Shown: positions 44,461 through 53,860 of the stretch, one piece after another
Position numbering within the stretch: the stretch's first letter is position 1
How the letters are laid out: every line of letters starts with the position of its first letter
Assembly (NCBI RefSeq): GCF_900106785.1
Contig: NZ_LT629845.1
Location: forward strand, 187,535 to 251,534
Length of the DNA stretch: 64,000 bases
Source: Prevotellamassilia timonensis
GTDB taxonomy: Bacteria > Bacteroidota > Bacteroidia > Bacteroidales > Bacteroidaceae
Direction: 5' to 3'
Made by a program: the position numbers and the translations under genes
The notes under the pieces: model-generated
Told to the model about the DNA's origin: nothing
Seen by the model: only the letters and a program-made list of their open reading frames with translations
Databases searched by the model: none

Positions 44461-47160
44461 TTAATTATCCAAACGTCCCGAGGCCGCAATCAGTGCGCGC
44501 ACCTTGTCGTTAAAGCCCGTGGCCTGTATCAACTCCTCAAGTGTGAGGTGCATGCGGTATTGCCAGTATTGGTCGGGGTTGGCCGGCACATTTATTTGTT
44601 CCGTCTCGGGGTGCTTGCTGCGCAGCGTGGGTGATATGGCAAGCCAATCCTGCCACCCTAACAAGCAAAGCATTGAGGGCGATTGCAGGTGCAATTTTAC
44701 CACCTCCTCGCACACCTCAGGTGTGGCTTCGGCGGGCGCCTCGCCATTGTGGCGCAGCGCTTCGTGCCAAAAGGCCTGTGACTGTTCGCCATTTTGCTGC
44801 CACCACAAGCGCAATGGCGGCATGTCGTGGGTGGCAATGGTGGCCACCGACAGATAAGGATTGTCGAGCGGATTGCCAAAACGCACACCATAAGCCTTGG
44901 GCATACGCTGGATTTCGAGCGACAGAATTTCGAGCCGTTCAAGCACACCCTTAACCGATGCCGGCACCATGCCAAGGTCCTCGGCACATGGCAACATGCC
45001 ATTGCCGTTAAGCGGATAAAGTTGCAGCACCGGGTGCTGCGCGTCGGCACTCTGTGTGACTGCCGGCACCTTCTTCATGGCCTCGTCAGCCCAAAACTGG
45101 TTGTTGCGCTCGTAAAAGAAGTGGTCGTGCAGATGGTTGAAAGCCTGACGGTCGGCCTCGCTCAAGGCATCGAAAAGCCAAGTGCGCTGTGCTCCAACGC
45201 GTGGGTGAAACAGATGGGCGTGTGTGGCATCGCGTATGAACAACACCTCGCACACCACCTGCAACAAAGTCTGGCGCGTTTTGCCCTCGGGCAGCAAGCG
45301 GCAGATGGCACGCTGGGAGCGGTAAGCCTCCTTCAGCACATACCATTCGCCGTTCTTTGTAAAATAGTCGGCAGCCAGTTTGGCATTCTCTGTGTCGGTC
45401 ATCAACTTTTGCATGGTTCCGGCCGTCACACGTGGCACACACAAGGCTTGCACGTCGCCCCCAAAACCAAAGTCGTGAATTTCGGCCTCGGTATAGGGCA
45501 GGGCGGGGCGGAACTGCCCCAACAGTCCGTAAATATGTTGCGACGGCACCTCCCAAATGCGGAAAAAGCCCAGCACGTGGTCAATGCGGTAAGCGTCAAA
45601 GTACTGCTCCATGTGCTTCAGTCTGCTGCGCCACCACTGGTAGCCGTCTTGCGCCATGGCCTCCCAATTATAGGTAGGGAACCCCCAGTTTTGCCCATGC
45701 ACGGCAAAGTCGTCGGGCGGTGCCCCCGCCTGTCCGTCAAAGTGGAACAAATGGCCGTCGGCCCATGCCGGCACACTGTCGCGGCTGATGCCAATGGGAA
45801 TATCCCCCTTCAGTATCACCCCCAGTTCGCGTGCCGTGTTGTGGGCCCGTTGCATTTGCCGGTGCAGCAAATATTGCAGCCAGGCGTAGAACAGGCGGCT
45901 GTCGGCCACATCGGGGTGTTTGGCAGTGTAGGCCTCCAGTTCGCCGGCTTTGGGCGCATCGTCGGGCCATGAGCGAAAATCGGCCGTGTGGTAAGTGTCG
46001 CGCAGCGTGCAAAAAGTAGTGTAGGCAGGCAACCAATGTGCGTTGTCATCGCAAAACTTCTTGAAAGGCGCAGAGGCCACCACCTTTGCACCACCCTCTT
46101 TATATAAAGCGTGCGCAAAGTCCATTTTCAGCTTAAAAGCCCTCTCGTAGTCCACCTCAGGCAGAGTGTTCAACTCCGTGCCAAGCGCACTATACACCTT
46201 GTAAGCCTTGCTCCCCCTCCACTCTCGCAGGTCGAGGTAGGCAGGGTGCAGGGCAAACACCGAAATGCCATTGTAGGGGTAAGAGTCGTGCCACGACCCC
46301 GTGCGTGTGGTATCGTTGATGGGCAGCAGCTGAATAGCCTTCATGCCCACATCGGCCCCCCAGCGTATCATGGTGTCAAGGTCGCCAAAGTCGCCAATGC
46401 CCATGCTGCCCTTGCTGCGCAGCGAGAACACCGGAATGACACACCCCGCTCCCCGCCATTGAGGCAAACTCATGCGCGGCCTTTCGTCCTGACGCACAAT
46501 CGAGGCATTGAGGTTGCATGGGGTGGGGCTGATGATGCGGTTGCCGCCCTCCTCCCACTGTGCGTGTGCAGGGTCTTTAGCGTCCACCAATACATATTTA
46601 TACTCCAAGCCTTGTTCAAAATCCTCACGCGTCAGCGGCAGTGCCCACTCGTAGGTGTCAGTGCGCTGCATGATGCGTGCCTGCTGTGGCTGCCATTCCC
46701 CCATATTGGGCGTGTTGCCCACAACGGCCCACTTCATGCCATTGGCTGGTGGCAGCGTGTGCAGCAGCAATAAATAAGGCGAGGTGAACAACTCAAGGTG
46801 CATCTTTTCGCCGCCGCGTGGCAACATCAAGCATTGCTCAAATGCCGCGCGGTGATAGTTCTGCCCCAAGCACGTGTCGGCCCAGGCGTCGCAAAAGCAT
46901 ACCTCAGAGCGGTGGTTGAATGCAAACAACCGCCAGGTGTTAGTCTCGACGCGCAGCAGTGTGCCGTCGTCAGCCACTATTTGGTAGGCATATCTGATGT
47001 GCTGGCTTTGATCAGCCACTTGCAGCGTGGCGGTCCAGTGCGTTTGGTCGTTGCTCTGCAATGCTATATATAATATGTCGCCACCATCAATCGAACAGAC
47101 CAGCTCGGGGCGCTCATTGTGGCGGGTGTGGTAGTCAATATGAAAAGTGAGAGTCTTCAT
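44461..47160 (-). CDS. malQ: 4-alpha-glucanotransferase (GH77) with starch-binding domains
   Basis: 899 residues, amylomaltase. The N-terminus carries two CBM20-type starch-binding modules (about 1-100 and 118-220; SFRVEY-like strands HIDYHTRHNERPELVCSIDG and MKWAVVGNTPNMGEWQPQQA). The GH77 barrel shows DAYRIDHVLGFFRIWEVP (nucleophile Asp region), PCAEDLGMVPASVK (acid/base Glu) and IATHDMPPLRLW. It disproportionates maltodextrins made from glycogen, complementing the synthase and phosphorylase at 25-29 kb. Cytoplasmic, no signal peptide. Confidence 0.95.
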   Translation of the reverse strand: MKTLTFHIDYHTRHNERPELVCSIDGGDILYIALQSNDQTHWTATLQVADQSQHIRYAYQIVADDGTLLRVETNTWRLFAFNHRSEVCFCDAWADTCLGQNYHRAAFEQCLMLPRGGEKMHLELFTSPYLLLLHTLPPANGMKWAVVGNTPNMGEWQPQQARIMQRTDTYEWALPLTREDFEQGLEYKYVLVDAKDPAHAQWEEGGNRIISPTPCNLNASIVRQDERPRMSLPQWRGAGCVIPVFSLRSKGSMGIGDFGDLDTMIRWGADVGMKAIQLLPINDTTRTGSWHDSYPYNGISVFALHPAYLDLREWRGSKAYKVYSALGTELNTLPEVDYERAFKLKMDFAHALYKEGGAKVVASAPFKKFCDDNAHWLPAYTTFCTLRDTYHTADFRSWPDDAPKAGELEAYTAKHPDVADSRLFYAWLQYLLHRQMQRAHNTARELGVILKGDIPIGISRDSVPAWADGHLFHFDGQAGAPPDDFAVHGQNWGFPTYNWEAMAQDGYQWWRSRLKHMEQYFDAYRIDHVLGFFRIWEVPSQHIYGLLGQFRPALPYTEAEIHDFGFGGDVQALCVPRVTAGTMQKLMTDTENAKLAADYFTKNGEWYVLKEAYRSQRAICRLLPEGKTRQTLLQVVCEVLFIRDATHAHLFHPRVGAQRTWLFDALSEADRQAFNHLHDHFFYERNNQFWADEAMKKVPAVTQSADAQHPVLQLYPLNGNGMLPCAEDLGMVPASVKGVLERLEILSLEIQRMPKAYGVRFGNPLDNPYLSVATIATHDMPPLRLWWQQNGEQSQAFWHEALRHNGEAPAEATPEVCEEVVKLHLQSPSMLCLLGWQDWLAISPTLRSKHPETEQINVPANPDQYWQYRMHLTLEELIQATGFNDKVRALIAASGRLDN

Positions 47161-47345
47161 GCTTCAAATTTAAGCGTTTAGTAATGGGGCGGTTCTAAAA
47201 AATACTGATTATTCAGGTGGTAGAAAAGGGCCTTTTTGCTTGTGCCGCATTTGGCGGTAAACTTAACAAGAAAAAATGACATACACCCACCTTTTGCTGC
47301 AAAACATGTAAATTGGAGGGACAGGCAAAAAAATGAGTGCAAACG

Positions 47346-47377
47346 TTTGGCAGTAATATCAGATGATTGTATATTTG
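47346..47377 (+). promoter_or_regulatory. Promoter of leader RNA/nadE
   Basis: TTTG (47346-47349), 20 bp, TATATTTG (47370-47377), a consensus promoter. Transcription from it starts near 47384, about 330 nt before the nadE ATG. Confidence 0.75.
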
Positions 47378-47467
47378 CATCAAATTCAATAAGACATAAA
47401 AACAGAGCGCTCATCAGACAGCGCGCTGTATAAAGGCAGGAAATCAGCCTCTTGCAGAAAAATATAC

Positions 47468-47641
47468 GGCTGTACCGGTTAGATTGGGATACTCATCAAT
47501 AATTACTTGAAAACCGAGTCAACCAGTTATTCAATGGCGTGCCGATATGCGCTTGTCGTAGGGTCGGATTACAGAGATTGGCTGGAGCTCAAATCTTATT
47601 TCGCTCGGAGTTTCATCACATCACTGGTACAGCCTTTTTTT
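47468..47641 (+). ncRNA. Rod-shaped structured RNA upstream of nadE (candidate 6S RNA)
   Basis: The ends GGCTGTACCGGT (47468-47479) and ACTGGTACAGCC (47623-47634) pair over 12 bp (one G-U), followed directly by a 7-nt T run. Inside, CCGAG/CTCGG, CCAG/CTGG, CAAT/ATTG and CCGA/TCGG can stack in order, giving one long rod with internal loops. About 174 nt with a terminal closing stem and a U tail is the general shape of 6S RNA, but I could not confirm conserved bases. A nadE leader is the alternative. Confidence 0.5.
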
Positions 47642-47711
47642 GTGCCCTGTCGTTTCGTATGTGCGTGACGATAGGGCAAAATGTGGCGTTTTCTTGCATC
47701 AAATATTGATT

Positions 47712-49691
47712 ATGCAAAACGGTTTTATCAAAGTAGCGGCGGCCATTCCTTCGGTGAAGGTGGCCGATTGTTCTTTTAATATCCAACAGATTGAAAGCCT
47801 TATGGCGTCGGCCGAGGGACAGGGTGTAGAGATATTGTGCCTGCCCGAGTTGGCCATCACTGCTTACACCTGCCAGGATTTGTTTCAGCAGCAGTTGCTG
47901 CTTGACGAGGCAGAAGCTTCACTGCTCAAACTGATGGAGTTCAGCCGTAACCTTAATGTTACGGCTTTGGTGGGCGTGCCAATAGCCTATAACAGCATGC
48001 TGTTTAATTGTGCTGCCGTCATACAGCGGGGCAAAGTGTATGGCCTTGTGCCCAAAACGTATATACCCAATTACAAAGAATTTTATGAAAAGCGTTGGTT
48101 CACCTCAGCCCAAGTGCTGGCCAATGGTGTGGAATTGCGCTTTTGCGGTCAGACGGTGCCCATGAGCAAGAACCTCGTGTTCTCCACCACACACTGCACT
48201 TTCGGTATTGAGATATGTGAAGACCTTTGGGCACCTGTGCCGCCCAGCAACCACTTGGCACTGGCCGGTGCCGACATCATATTCAATCTTAGCGCAAGCA
48301 ACGAACTCATAGGCAAGGCGCAGTATCTGCGCAACCTTGTGCTCGGCCAGAGCGCCCGCCTGCTGGCTGGCTATGTGTATGCTGGCAGTGGTTATGGCGA
48401 AAGCACACAGGACCTCGTGTTCAGCGGTCGTGCCTTTATAGCCGAAAATGGCGCTTTGCTGGCACAGGCCGAACGTTTTGCCATGCGCGAACAGCTCATT
48501 TGCAGCGAAATTGACGTGGAGCGTCTGCGCGCCGAGCGTCGCACCAATACGACTTTTGCCAATGCCTTCGACAACGAACTGGTGCAGAACTACCGCAATA
48601 TAGAACTCGAACCCTATGCAAGCAATGTGCCGTTTACACTGACACGCCCCATCGACGCCCACCCGTTTGTGCCCGAGGGCTACGAGCTTGACGAGCGTTG
48701 TGAGGAGATTATCTGCATACAAAGCGAGGCACTGGCACGTCGTATAGAGCACACCCGTGCCAAGACGGTGGTGATAGGCATTAGTGGCGGCCTCGACTCC
48801 ACACTGGCCCTGCTGGTGGCAGTGCATGCCTTCGACCGTTTGGAGCGCGACCGCCGTGGCATAGTGGGTATCACCATGCCAGGGTTTGGCACAACCGACC
48901 GCACCTATACCAATGCCACAAACTTGATGAAGGAGCTCGGTGTGACCATACGCGAGATAAGCATAGCACCCGCGGTGACACAGCACTTCATGGATTTGGG
49001 ACACGACATCAATGTGCACGACCTGACATACGAAAACTCGCAAGCCCGCGAACGTACGCAGATATTGATGGACGCTGCCGGACAGATGGGCGGCTTTGTG
49101 GTCGGTACGGGCGACTTGAGCGAACTGGCACTTGGGTGGGCCACCTATAATGGCGACCACATGAGCATGTATGGTGTGAATGCCTCCATACCCAAAACGC
49201 TCGTAAAGCACCTCGTGAGCTGGGCTGCACGCAACATGGCCGATGAGGCCAGCCGCACCACACTGCTCGACATAGTAGACACCCCCATCAGTCCCGAACT
49301 CATTCCGGCTGACGAGAACGGCAATATCAAGCAGGTGACAGAGGACCTTGTCGGCCCTTACGAGCTGCACGACTTCTTCTTGTATTATGTGCTGCGTTTC
49401 GGTTTCCGTCCGCAAAAGATATATTATCTTGCCTGTCGTGCATTTGACGGTACAGGCAATGGCACGGCGTACACCAATGAGGTTATTCTCAAATGGTTGC
49501 GCACCTTCTTCCGCCGTTTCTTCACCCAGCAGTTCAAGCGTTCGTGCTTGCCCGATGGGCCTAAGGTTGGCAGCTGCTCGCTCAGTCCGCGTGGCGACTG
49601 GCGCATGCCTTCCGATGCCAGCTCGGACGCATGGCTTGCCGACCTCGAGACGGAAGATGAAAGTACACCGTCCGTTGTAGAAAATGCGTAA
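47712..49691 (+). CDS. nadE: Glutamine-dependent NAD+ synthetase
   Basis: Final step of NAD synthesis: amidates NaAD using glutamine. I chose ATG 47712 ([20 protein letters not shown], 659 residues), as the longer frame starts in the leader. The N-terminal nitrilase-fold glutaminase has the triad Glu in [11 protein letters not shown], Lys in [12 protein letters not shown] and Cys in [12 protein letters not shown]. The C-terminal synthetase has the ATP loop [13 protein letters not shown] and the later [19 protein letters not shown]. Cytoplasmic. Preceded by a structured leader. Confidence 0.96.
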   Translation: MQNGFIKVAAAIPSVKVADCSFNIQQIESLMASAEGQGVEILCLPELAITAYTCQDLFQQQLLLDEAEASLLKLMEFSRNLNVTALVGVPIAYNSMLFNCAAVIQRGKVYGLVPKTYIPNYKEFYEKRWFTSAQVLANGVELRFCGQTVPMSKNLVFSTTHCTFGIEICEDLWAPVPPSNHLALAGADIIFNLSASNELIGKAQYLRNLVLGQSARLLAGYVYAGSGYGESTQDLVFSGRAFIAENGALLAQAERFAMREQLICSEIDVERLRAERRTNTTFANAFDNELVQNYRNIELEPYASNVPFTLTRPIDAHPFVPEGYELDERCEEIICIQSEALARRIEHTRAKTVVIGISGGLDSTLALLVAVHAFDRLERDRRGIVGITMPGFGTTDRTYTNATNLMKELGVTIREISIAPAVTQHFMDLGHDINVHDLTYENSQARERTQILMDAAGQMGGFVVGTGDLSELALGWATYNGDHMSMYGVNASIPKTLVKHLVSWAARNMADEASRTTLLDIVDTPISPELIPADENGNIKQVTEDLVGPYELHDFFLYYVLRFGFRPQKIYYLACRAFDGTGNGTAYTNEVILKWLRTFFRRFFTQQFKRSCLPDGPKVGSCSLSPRGDWRMPSDASSDAWLADLETEDESTPSVVENA

Positions 49692-49698
49692 AATAACT

Positions 49699-49949
49699 GA
49701 AGTTTCAGATTTGGCAAGTGCGGGCTGAAGGCCCAATGTTCTTCATAGCCCAGGGCAAGCAAAGCGTCACCCTGGGTTGGTATGAATGCAAAAGTTACGC
49801 CCTGTAAGGGCAGAAGTAACAGAACTTTTTACTTTTGCCCTTACAGGGCGCGACTGCTTCAACACGCGATACCCAGGGTGTCGCTTCGCTTGCCCTGGGC
49901 TATGAAGAATATTGGGCTTTCAGCCCGTCCTTGTTAAATCCGAAACCTC
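49699..49949. repeat. GCCCAGGGC nested palindromic element
   Basis: Outer arms GAAGTTTCAGATTTGG...CGGGCTGAAGGCCCAA and their reverse complement end at 49949. Next come TTCATAGCCCAGGGCAAGC / GCTTGCCCTGGGCTATGAA, and an inner pair CGCCCTGTAAGGGCA / GCCCTTACAGGGCG. It lies between nadE and the BatD-like gene. Confidence 0.85.
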
Positions 49950-49967
49950 AATAAATGATATAGAAAT

Positions 49968-50498
49968 ATGAAAAGGTTGCTTATTCCATTGCTGCTCATG
50001 TTGATGGTGTTGCCTCTTCGGGCAGCAACGAAAGATGTGTTGTTTGCACGCATATTGCCCGACCGTACCACCCTTTATGCCGGCGACAGCATGTTGGTGT
50101 CGGTGGTGCTGTATGCCACGGCGCCTATTGCCAAGGCCGAATGTACGAGCCAGTTTGTGGTGAAGGGTAAATGTGATGTACGCAAGCTCGACATAGACCG
50201 CAACGCCACGGCCGGACGTACGCGCGAGGGACGCCAGATGTATTACACCCTTGTGTGGAACCAATATGTGGTGGCACCGCAAAAGACGGGTACATATACA
50301 ATACCCGTACAAAAGTTTAAGGCTACTTTGCAGCGTGTGGTGCGTATGCCCGACCTCTTTGACCAGATGATGGGGGCACAGCCCGAATATCAAAATGTCA
50401 AGGTGCAGGGAGCGTCCAAAACCTTTACGTTTGAGGTAAAGGAAAAGCCCCTGCGTTCTACACAGGACATGATGCGCACCTCAGGTGGTGTGTTGTGA
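49968..50498 (+). CDS. BatD-like secreted protein
   Basis: 176 residues, signal peptide MKRLLIPLLLMLMVLPLRAA. The beta-sandwich opening ARILPDRTTLYAGDSMLVSV and the closing VVAPQKTGTYTIPVQKFKAT resemble the N-terminal domain of BatD/'oxygen tolerance' proteins. It is much shorter than full BatD (about 550-600 residues) and lacks the membrane segment, and no Bat operon is nearby. Probably periplasmic with a stand-alone role; family assignment is moderate. Confidence 0.7.
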   Translation: MKRLLIPLLLMLMVLPLRAATKDVLFARILPDRTTLYAGDSMLVSVVLYATAPIAKAECTSQFVVKGKCDVRKLDIDRNATAGRTREGRQMYYTLVWNQYVVAPQKTGTYTIPVQKFKATLQRVVRMPDLFDQMMGAQPEYQNVKVQGASKTFTFEVKEKPLRSTQDMMRTSGGVL

Positions 50499-50545
50499 TG
50501 CGGTGTTCGCTTGCTCGCTGATCAACAGTTTGGTATTTGAAGAAA

Positions 50546-50619
50546 CGCCCCCATTAGTGTTAGCGTTTAGTGCTTGAAGAAACGCTACCACTAATGGGGG
50601 CGACGCGTCTCGCGTCGGG
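50546..50619. repeat. CGACGCGTC elements, inverted arm pair (copy I)
   Basis: CGCCCCCATTAGTGTTAGCG is followed by CGCTACCACTAATGGGGGCG and ACGCGTCTCGCGTCGGGA: the arms here point outward rather than inward, so this is a junction of two partial copies. Confidence 0.7.
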
Positions 50620-50755
50620 ATAGAAAAAGGGGAAGGAAATACGAACTCGCGTTAAAAGGAAGAAGCGACGCAGACAAGCAGATGTGAAAAATATGGAGAG
50701 GGAGTCTATTTTATGAGATTTTTCAATCGACTTCACAAAGTTGTGGACCACAACC

Positions 50756-50786
50756 TTGTGAACTACTTCTTTTTACATTACCTTTG
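50756..50786 (+). promoter_or_regulatory. Promoter of the ATPase gene
   Basis: TTG (50756-50758), 20 bp, TACCTTTG (50779-50786). The -33 box lies in a palindrome CACAAAGTTGTGGACCACAACCTTGTG-like segment (50734-50760), a possible operator. Confidence 0.7.
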
Positions 50787-50814
50787 TAATCTAATTAAGT
50801 AAGGAGTAAAGATT

Positions 50815-51939
50815 ATGGAGAAAGCTTTTGTATATGGTATGTCGGTCGGTGGTAATAACTTTACAGACCGAATTGAAGAAACCAAGCGTATCAAGCTTGA
50901 CTTTGAAAATGGCGTTAATGTTATTCTTATATCTCCAAGACGCATGGGTAAGACTTCTCTTATAAAAAAGGTGATTTCCGAGATTGATAACCCTATGCTA
51001 AAAATCGTCTATATGGACATATATGACTGCAGAAGTGAATATGATTTCTATAACCGATTTGCTGAAACAATCATGAAGTCCACCGGCAACCATTTGGAGC
51101 AAGTAATGGAGAACATCAAGCGTTTTTTGGTTAGAATCTCGCCCAAAATTTCATTTAGCCCAGAACCTAACTCTGAGTTTTCTGTATCCTTGGGTATAAC
51201 ACCCAAGGATTATTCTCCAGAGGAAATTTTGAATCTTCCAGAACGTATTGCCAAGGAACAGGGCGTTCGCCTTGTAGTATGTATTGACGAGTTTCAGCAG
51301 ATAGGAGAGTTTACAGACTCGCTGACTATACAAAAACGTCTACGCGGTGTTTGGCAGCATCATCAAAATGTGTCATATTGCTTCTTTGGCAGTAAGAAGC
51401 ATCTGATGGAAAATATTTTCCAAAGTCGTCGTATGCCTTTCTATCAGTTTGGGGAGATGTTGCATCTCAAGTGTATTCCTACGGAATATTGGGTCCCATT
51501 CATCTGTTCTCGATACGAGAAATATGGCAAGAAGATAGCAGAAGAGTATGCTGGCAGAATATGCCAAGTGGTAAAGAATTACTCATCTTATGTGCAGCAA
51601 CTTGCATGGAACGTTATGGCCGAAACAGGAAAAGAAGTAAACGAGGAGAGTTTTGAAGAAGGCTTGAAGGCTCTGTTGGAGCAAAACAGCAGTCTCTTCA
51701 TACAACAGACAGAGGGGCTTACGACCTATCAGCTCAACTTCATTCGTCTTTTGTGCAAAGACATACATTCAGGATTTACAACTCAAGCGGTTTCTGAAAT
51801 ATACCCTCTTGGCAGTAAGTCAAATATAGACCGTATAAAGAAAAGTTTGGTTGACAAAGAGATTATCACCGTTGAAAAAGATGGTATATTCCTTGCTGAT
51901 AGTGTATTTGAACTTTGGTTTAAAAGAGAAATGATGTAG
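50815..51939 (+). CDS. STAND-like AAA ATPase with winged-helix C-terminus
   Basis: 374 residues. P-loop SPRRMGKTSLIKKV, Walker B LVVCIDEFQQIGEF, sensor region CFFGSKKHLMENIF, and a helical lid. The C-terminus ends in a helix-turn-helix-like segment (about 310-374; SKSNIDRIKKSLVDKEIITV) as in the archaeal-type ATPase family. Base composition is clearly more A/T-rich than the flanking core genes, and it has its own promoter, so it may have been acquired horizontally. Function unknown; similar proteins often occur in mobile or defence contexts. Confidence 0.85.
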   Translation: MEKAFVYGMSVGGNNFTDRIEETKRIKLDFENGVNVILISPRRMGKTSLIKKVISEIDNPMLKIVYMDIYDCRSEYDFYNRFAETIMKSTGNHLEQVMENIKRFLVRISPKISFSPEPNSEFSVSLGITPKDYSPEEILNLPERIAKEQGVRLVVCIDEFQQIGEFTDSLTIQKRLRGVWQHHQNVSYCFFGSKKHLMENIFQSRRMPFYQFGEMLHLKCIPTEYWVPFICSRYEKYGKKIAEEYAGRICQVVKNYSSYVQQLAWNVMAETGKEVNEESFEEGLKALLEQNSSLFIQQTEGLTTYQLNFIRLLCKDIHSGFTTQAVSEIYPLGSKSNIDRIKKSLVDKEIITVEKDGIFLADSVFELWFKREMM

Positions 51940-52019
51940 TCTATAGCCGACACTGAGGTTTGCCATTCACTAGTTAAATAAATATCATTAATCAGTTTAT
52001 TAGCCAATAGACAGGAAAT

Positions 52020-52286
52020 ATGAACGAGTATAAAACAATAGACTCTCTTTTTAAGAAATTCGCTAATCCAATAAAAGAGGATTACGAAGCATTGGCGGTT
52101 AGCCTGATGAAAAACTTTTCCATCGCCAAATGTGAAAAAGATAGTGAAGGAGTCAGAAACGTGAAGTACCGAATAGCTGATTTGGAAATATATCTATATT
52201 CAACAGACGATACTGAAGACGTAGCAACTTTGAGTAGAAATTGCATTGAAGGGCAATGGTTCTTTGTGTTAGCGCTTAGTGCTTGA
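52020..52286 (+). pseudogene. Gene truncated by a CGACGCGTC element
   Basis: 88 residues, MNEYKTIDSLFKKFANPIKE through CIEGQWFF, then FVLALSA, which is encoded by the repeat flank (GTGTTAGCGCTTAGTGCTTGA). The first 80 or so residues look like an ordinary cytoplasmic protein. No downstream remainder is visible beyond the element, so the 3' part was lost. It follows the ATPase by 80 bp and has a similar A/T-rich composition, so both may belong to one acquired unit. Confidence 0.75.
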
Positions 52287-52521
52287 AGAAACGCTACCAC
52301 TAATGGGGGCGACGCGTCTCGCGTCGGAAAAAAGAACAAAATAAAGGCTCATAGATAGTATTAATCACACTACTATCTGTGAGCCTTTGCCTTAAAATTC
52401 CCGACGAGGGACGCGTCGCCCCCATTAGAGGTAGCGTTTTGTGTTAGCGCTAAGTGTTAGCGCTAAGTGTTAGCGTTTTGTGTTAGCGCTTAGTGTTAGC
52501 GTTTTGTGTTGGCGCTTGAGC
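52262..52521. repeat. CGACGCGTC palindromic element, copy J, longest word array
   Basis: Core 52300-52428 with an inner hairpin AAGGCTCATAGATAGT...CTATCTGTGAGCCTTT. The right flank has about seven repeats alternating TAGCGTTTTGTGT and TAGCGCTAAGTGT up to 52515. It forms the 3' end of the truncated gene and lies beside the thioesterase stop. Confidence 0.88.
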
Positions 52522-52532
52522 CCGTTCGTATT

Positions 52533-53006
52533 TTACTCTTCTCCTTCCACTGCGCAACCATCAAAGCCCATTTCCTTGGCCCGTTCCGGTCCGAAAGTGA
52601 AGTAAGTGGCATCAGCCTCGTCGCAAATTTCGCCCTTGGCATTTTCAAGAGTAAGATGTATGGTGACAATATTGCGGCGTTGTGCGCTGATGTGCCCCTT
52701 GATGGTAATAAGCGGTTCGGTGGTCATGACCGGTTGGCGATACTTAACGTCGAGCCGTGTGGTCATGCCCGCTGTTTGCAACTTGCGGTTGACCACCCAG
52801 CCGGCCACCTCGTCCATCAGCATGGCAATCACACCACCATGCAATGTGTCGACCCAACCCTGGTAGTTCTCGCTCGGGCTCCATTTTGTCAGAACCTCGT
52901 CGCCTTCCTCCCAAAATTGTAAATGCAGACCGATGGGATTGTCCGGACTGCAGCAAATGCACTTGTAACCTTTTTTACCCAAATAGGGATTGATAATCTT
53001 TTTCAT
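52533..53006 (-). CDS. PaaI-type hotdog thioesterase
   Basis: I chose ATG 53006 (MKKIINPYLGKKGYKCICCS, 157 residues); the longer frame overlaps the repeat-rich leader. Hotdog fold with the signature LHGGVIAMLMDEVAGW, where the conserved Gly-Gly and Asp/Glu support acyl-CoA hydrolysis, followed by TRLDVKYRQPV. The N-terminal Cys-rich CICCSPDNPIGLHLQF is common in this subgroup. The substrate is unknown. It stands alone. Confidence 0.88.
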   Translation of the reverse strand: MKKIINPYLGKKGYKCICCSPDNPIGLHLQFWEEGDEVLTKWSPSENYQGWVDTLHGGVIAMLMDEVAGWVVNRKLQTAGMTTRLDVKYRQPVMTTEPLITIKGHISAQRRNIVTIHLTLENAKGEICDEADATYFTFGPERAKEMGFDGCAVEGEE

Positions 53007-53137
53007 AAGGCGTGAATGTTGAACGTTGTTTCTGTATGCAAATGTACAAAAAAGTAGCATACAAATGTATGACATCTCATTTACGATGCACGCGTAATGC
53101 TGCCCCATTTTGCTCTCTATATCGTTTTAATGCAAAA

Positions 53138-53575
53138 TGTCTGCACTCTGCACTTTTTATATACACTGCGCTGAAATTCAATCGTTTCAGGCGTGTAGAC
53201 AACTCCAAAATTTATCTGCACGCTGTCTGCACTTAACTACACTCGTGTCTGCACTATCTGCACTTATTTACACTTGTCTGCACTATTTACTTTGCTTGCA
53301 CTTATCAGCATAGATGCAAGTGTACACGTGTAGTGCCGACTACGCATTGCGGTATAGGGGGCGCGTACTTCCGGTTGCTCCGACAGAAAAAACGTTCTCC
53401 CTATGCCGTAGCGAGCGGTTGGCACGACCGTTTTTGTGCAAGCATTTGGTCTGCCGTATTCGCTTGTTAGTGTAGACAAGTGCATACAGGTGTGTAGGCG
53501 TTTTTTACCTTTGTCTACACTGTGTAATAAGTTGATATTCATGTAGTTTTGTGGCAAAAGTGCAGAGTGCAGACA
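53138..53575. repeat. TGTCTGCAC/GTGCAGACA palindromic element, copy 3
   Basis: Ends TGTCTGCACTCTGCAC and AAGTGCAGAGTGCAGACA. Arms rich in GTCTGCACT/GTGTAGACA words. The core contains TTCCGGTTGCTCCGACAG, similar to the GAGCAACCG of copy 1. The remaining 53.6-53.8 kb is an A/T-rich leader with TGCAAATTGTGC-like words and no gene. Confidence 0.8.
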
Positions 53576-53798
53576 CTTTGTGCATTTACATCTTATGGTA
53601 GTGTGTCTGCACTTGTTGTGAAACCTTGTGAGGTCCCATCGGTTGGTTACGCAATCGTAGATTGTGCAATTAGAAAAATCAAATGTTAGTTTGCAAACTG
53701 TGCAAGTGTTGTACTCTGACAATTTGCTCCTTGTGCAAATAAAACAATGACATTCGTTTGCAATTTGCACAATAGGCGCAAAAATCATTTTGTAATTG

Positions 53799-53830
53799 TT
53801 GCTTAATTACAAGTTATTATATTAACTTTG
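53799..53830 (+). promoter_or_regulatory. Promoter of wza-like gene
   Basis: TTG (53799-53801), 21 bp, TAACTTTG (53823-53830), 30 bp upstream of the ATG. Confidence 0.7.
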
Positions 53831-53860
53831 CACCCATATATAACAACTCAGAACAGAATA

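Noticed and set aside
44794-45972. 392-residue plus-strand frame opposite malQ
   Set aside because: Shadow frame; malQ has complete GH77 motifs on the other strand.
48105-49736. 543-residue minus-strand frame opposite nadE
   Set aside because: Shadow of nadE, which has all catalytic motifs.
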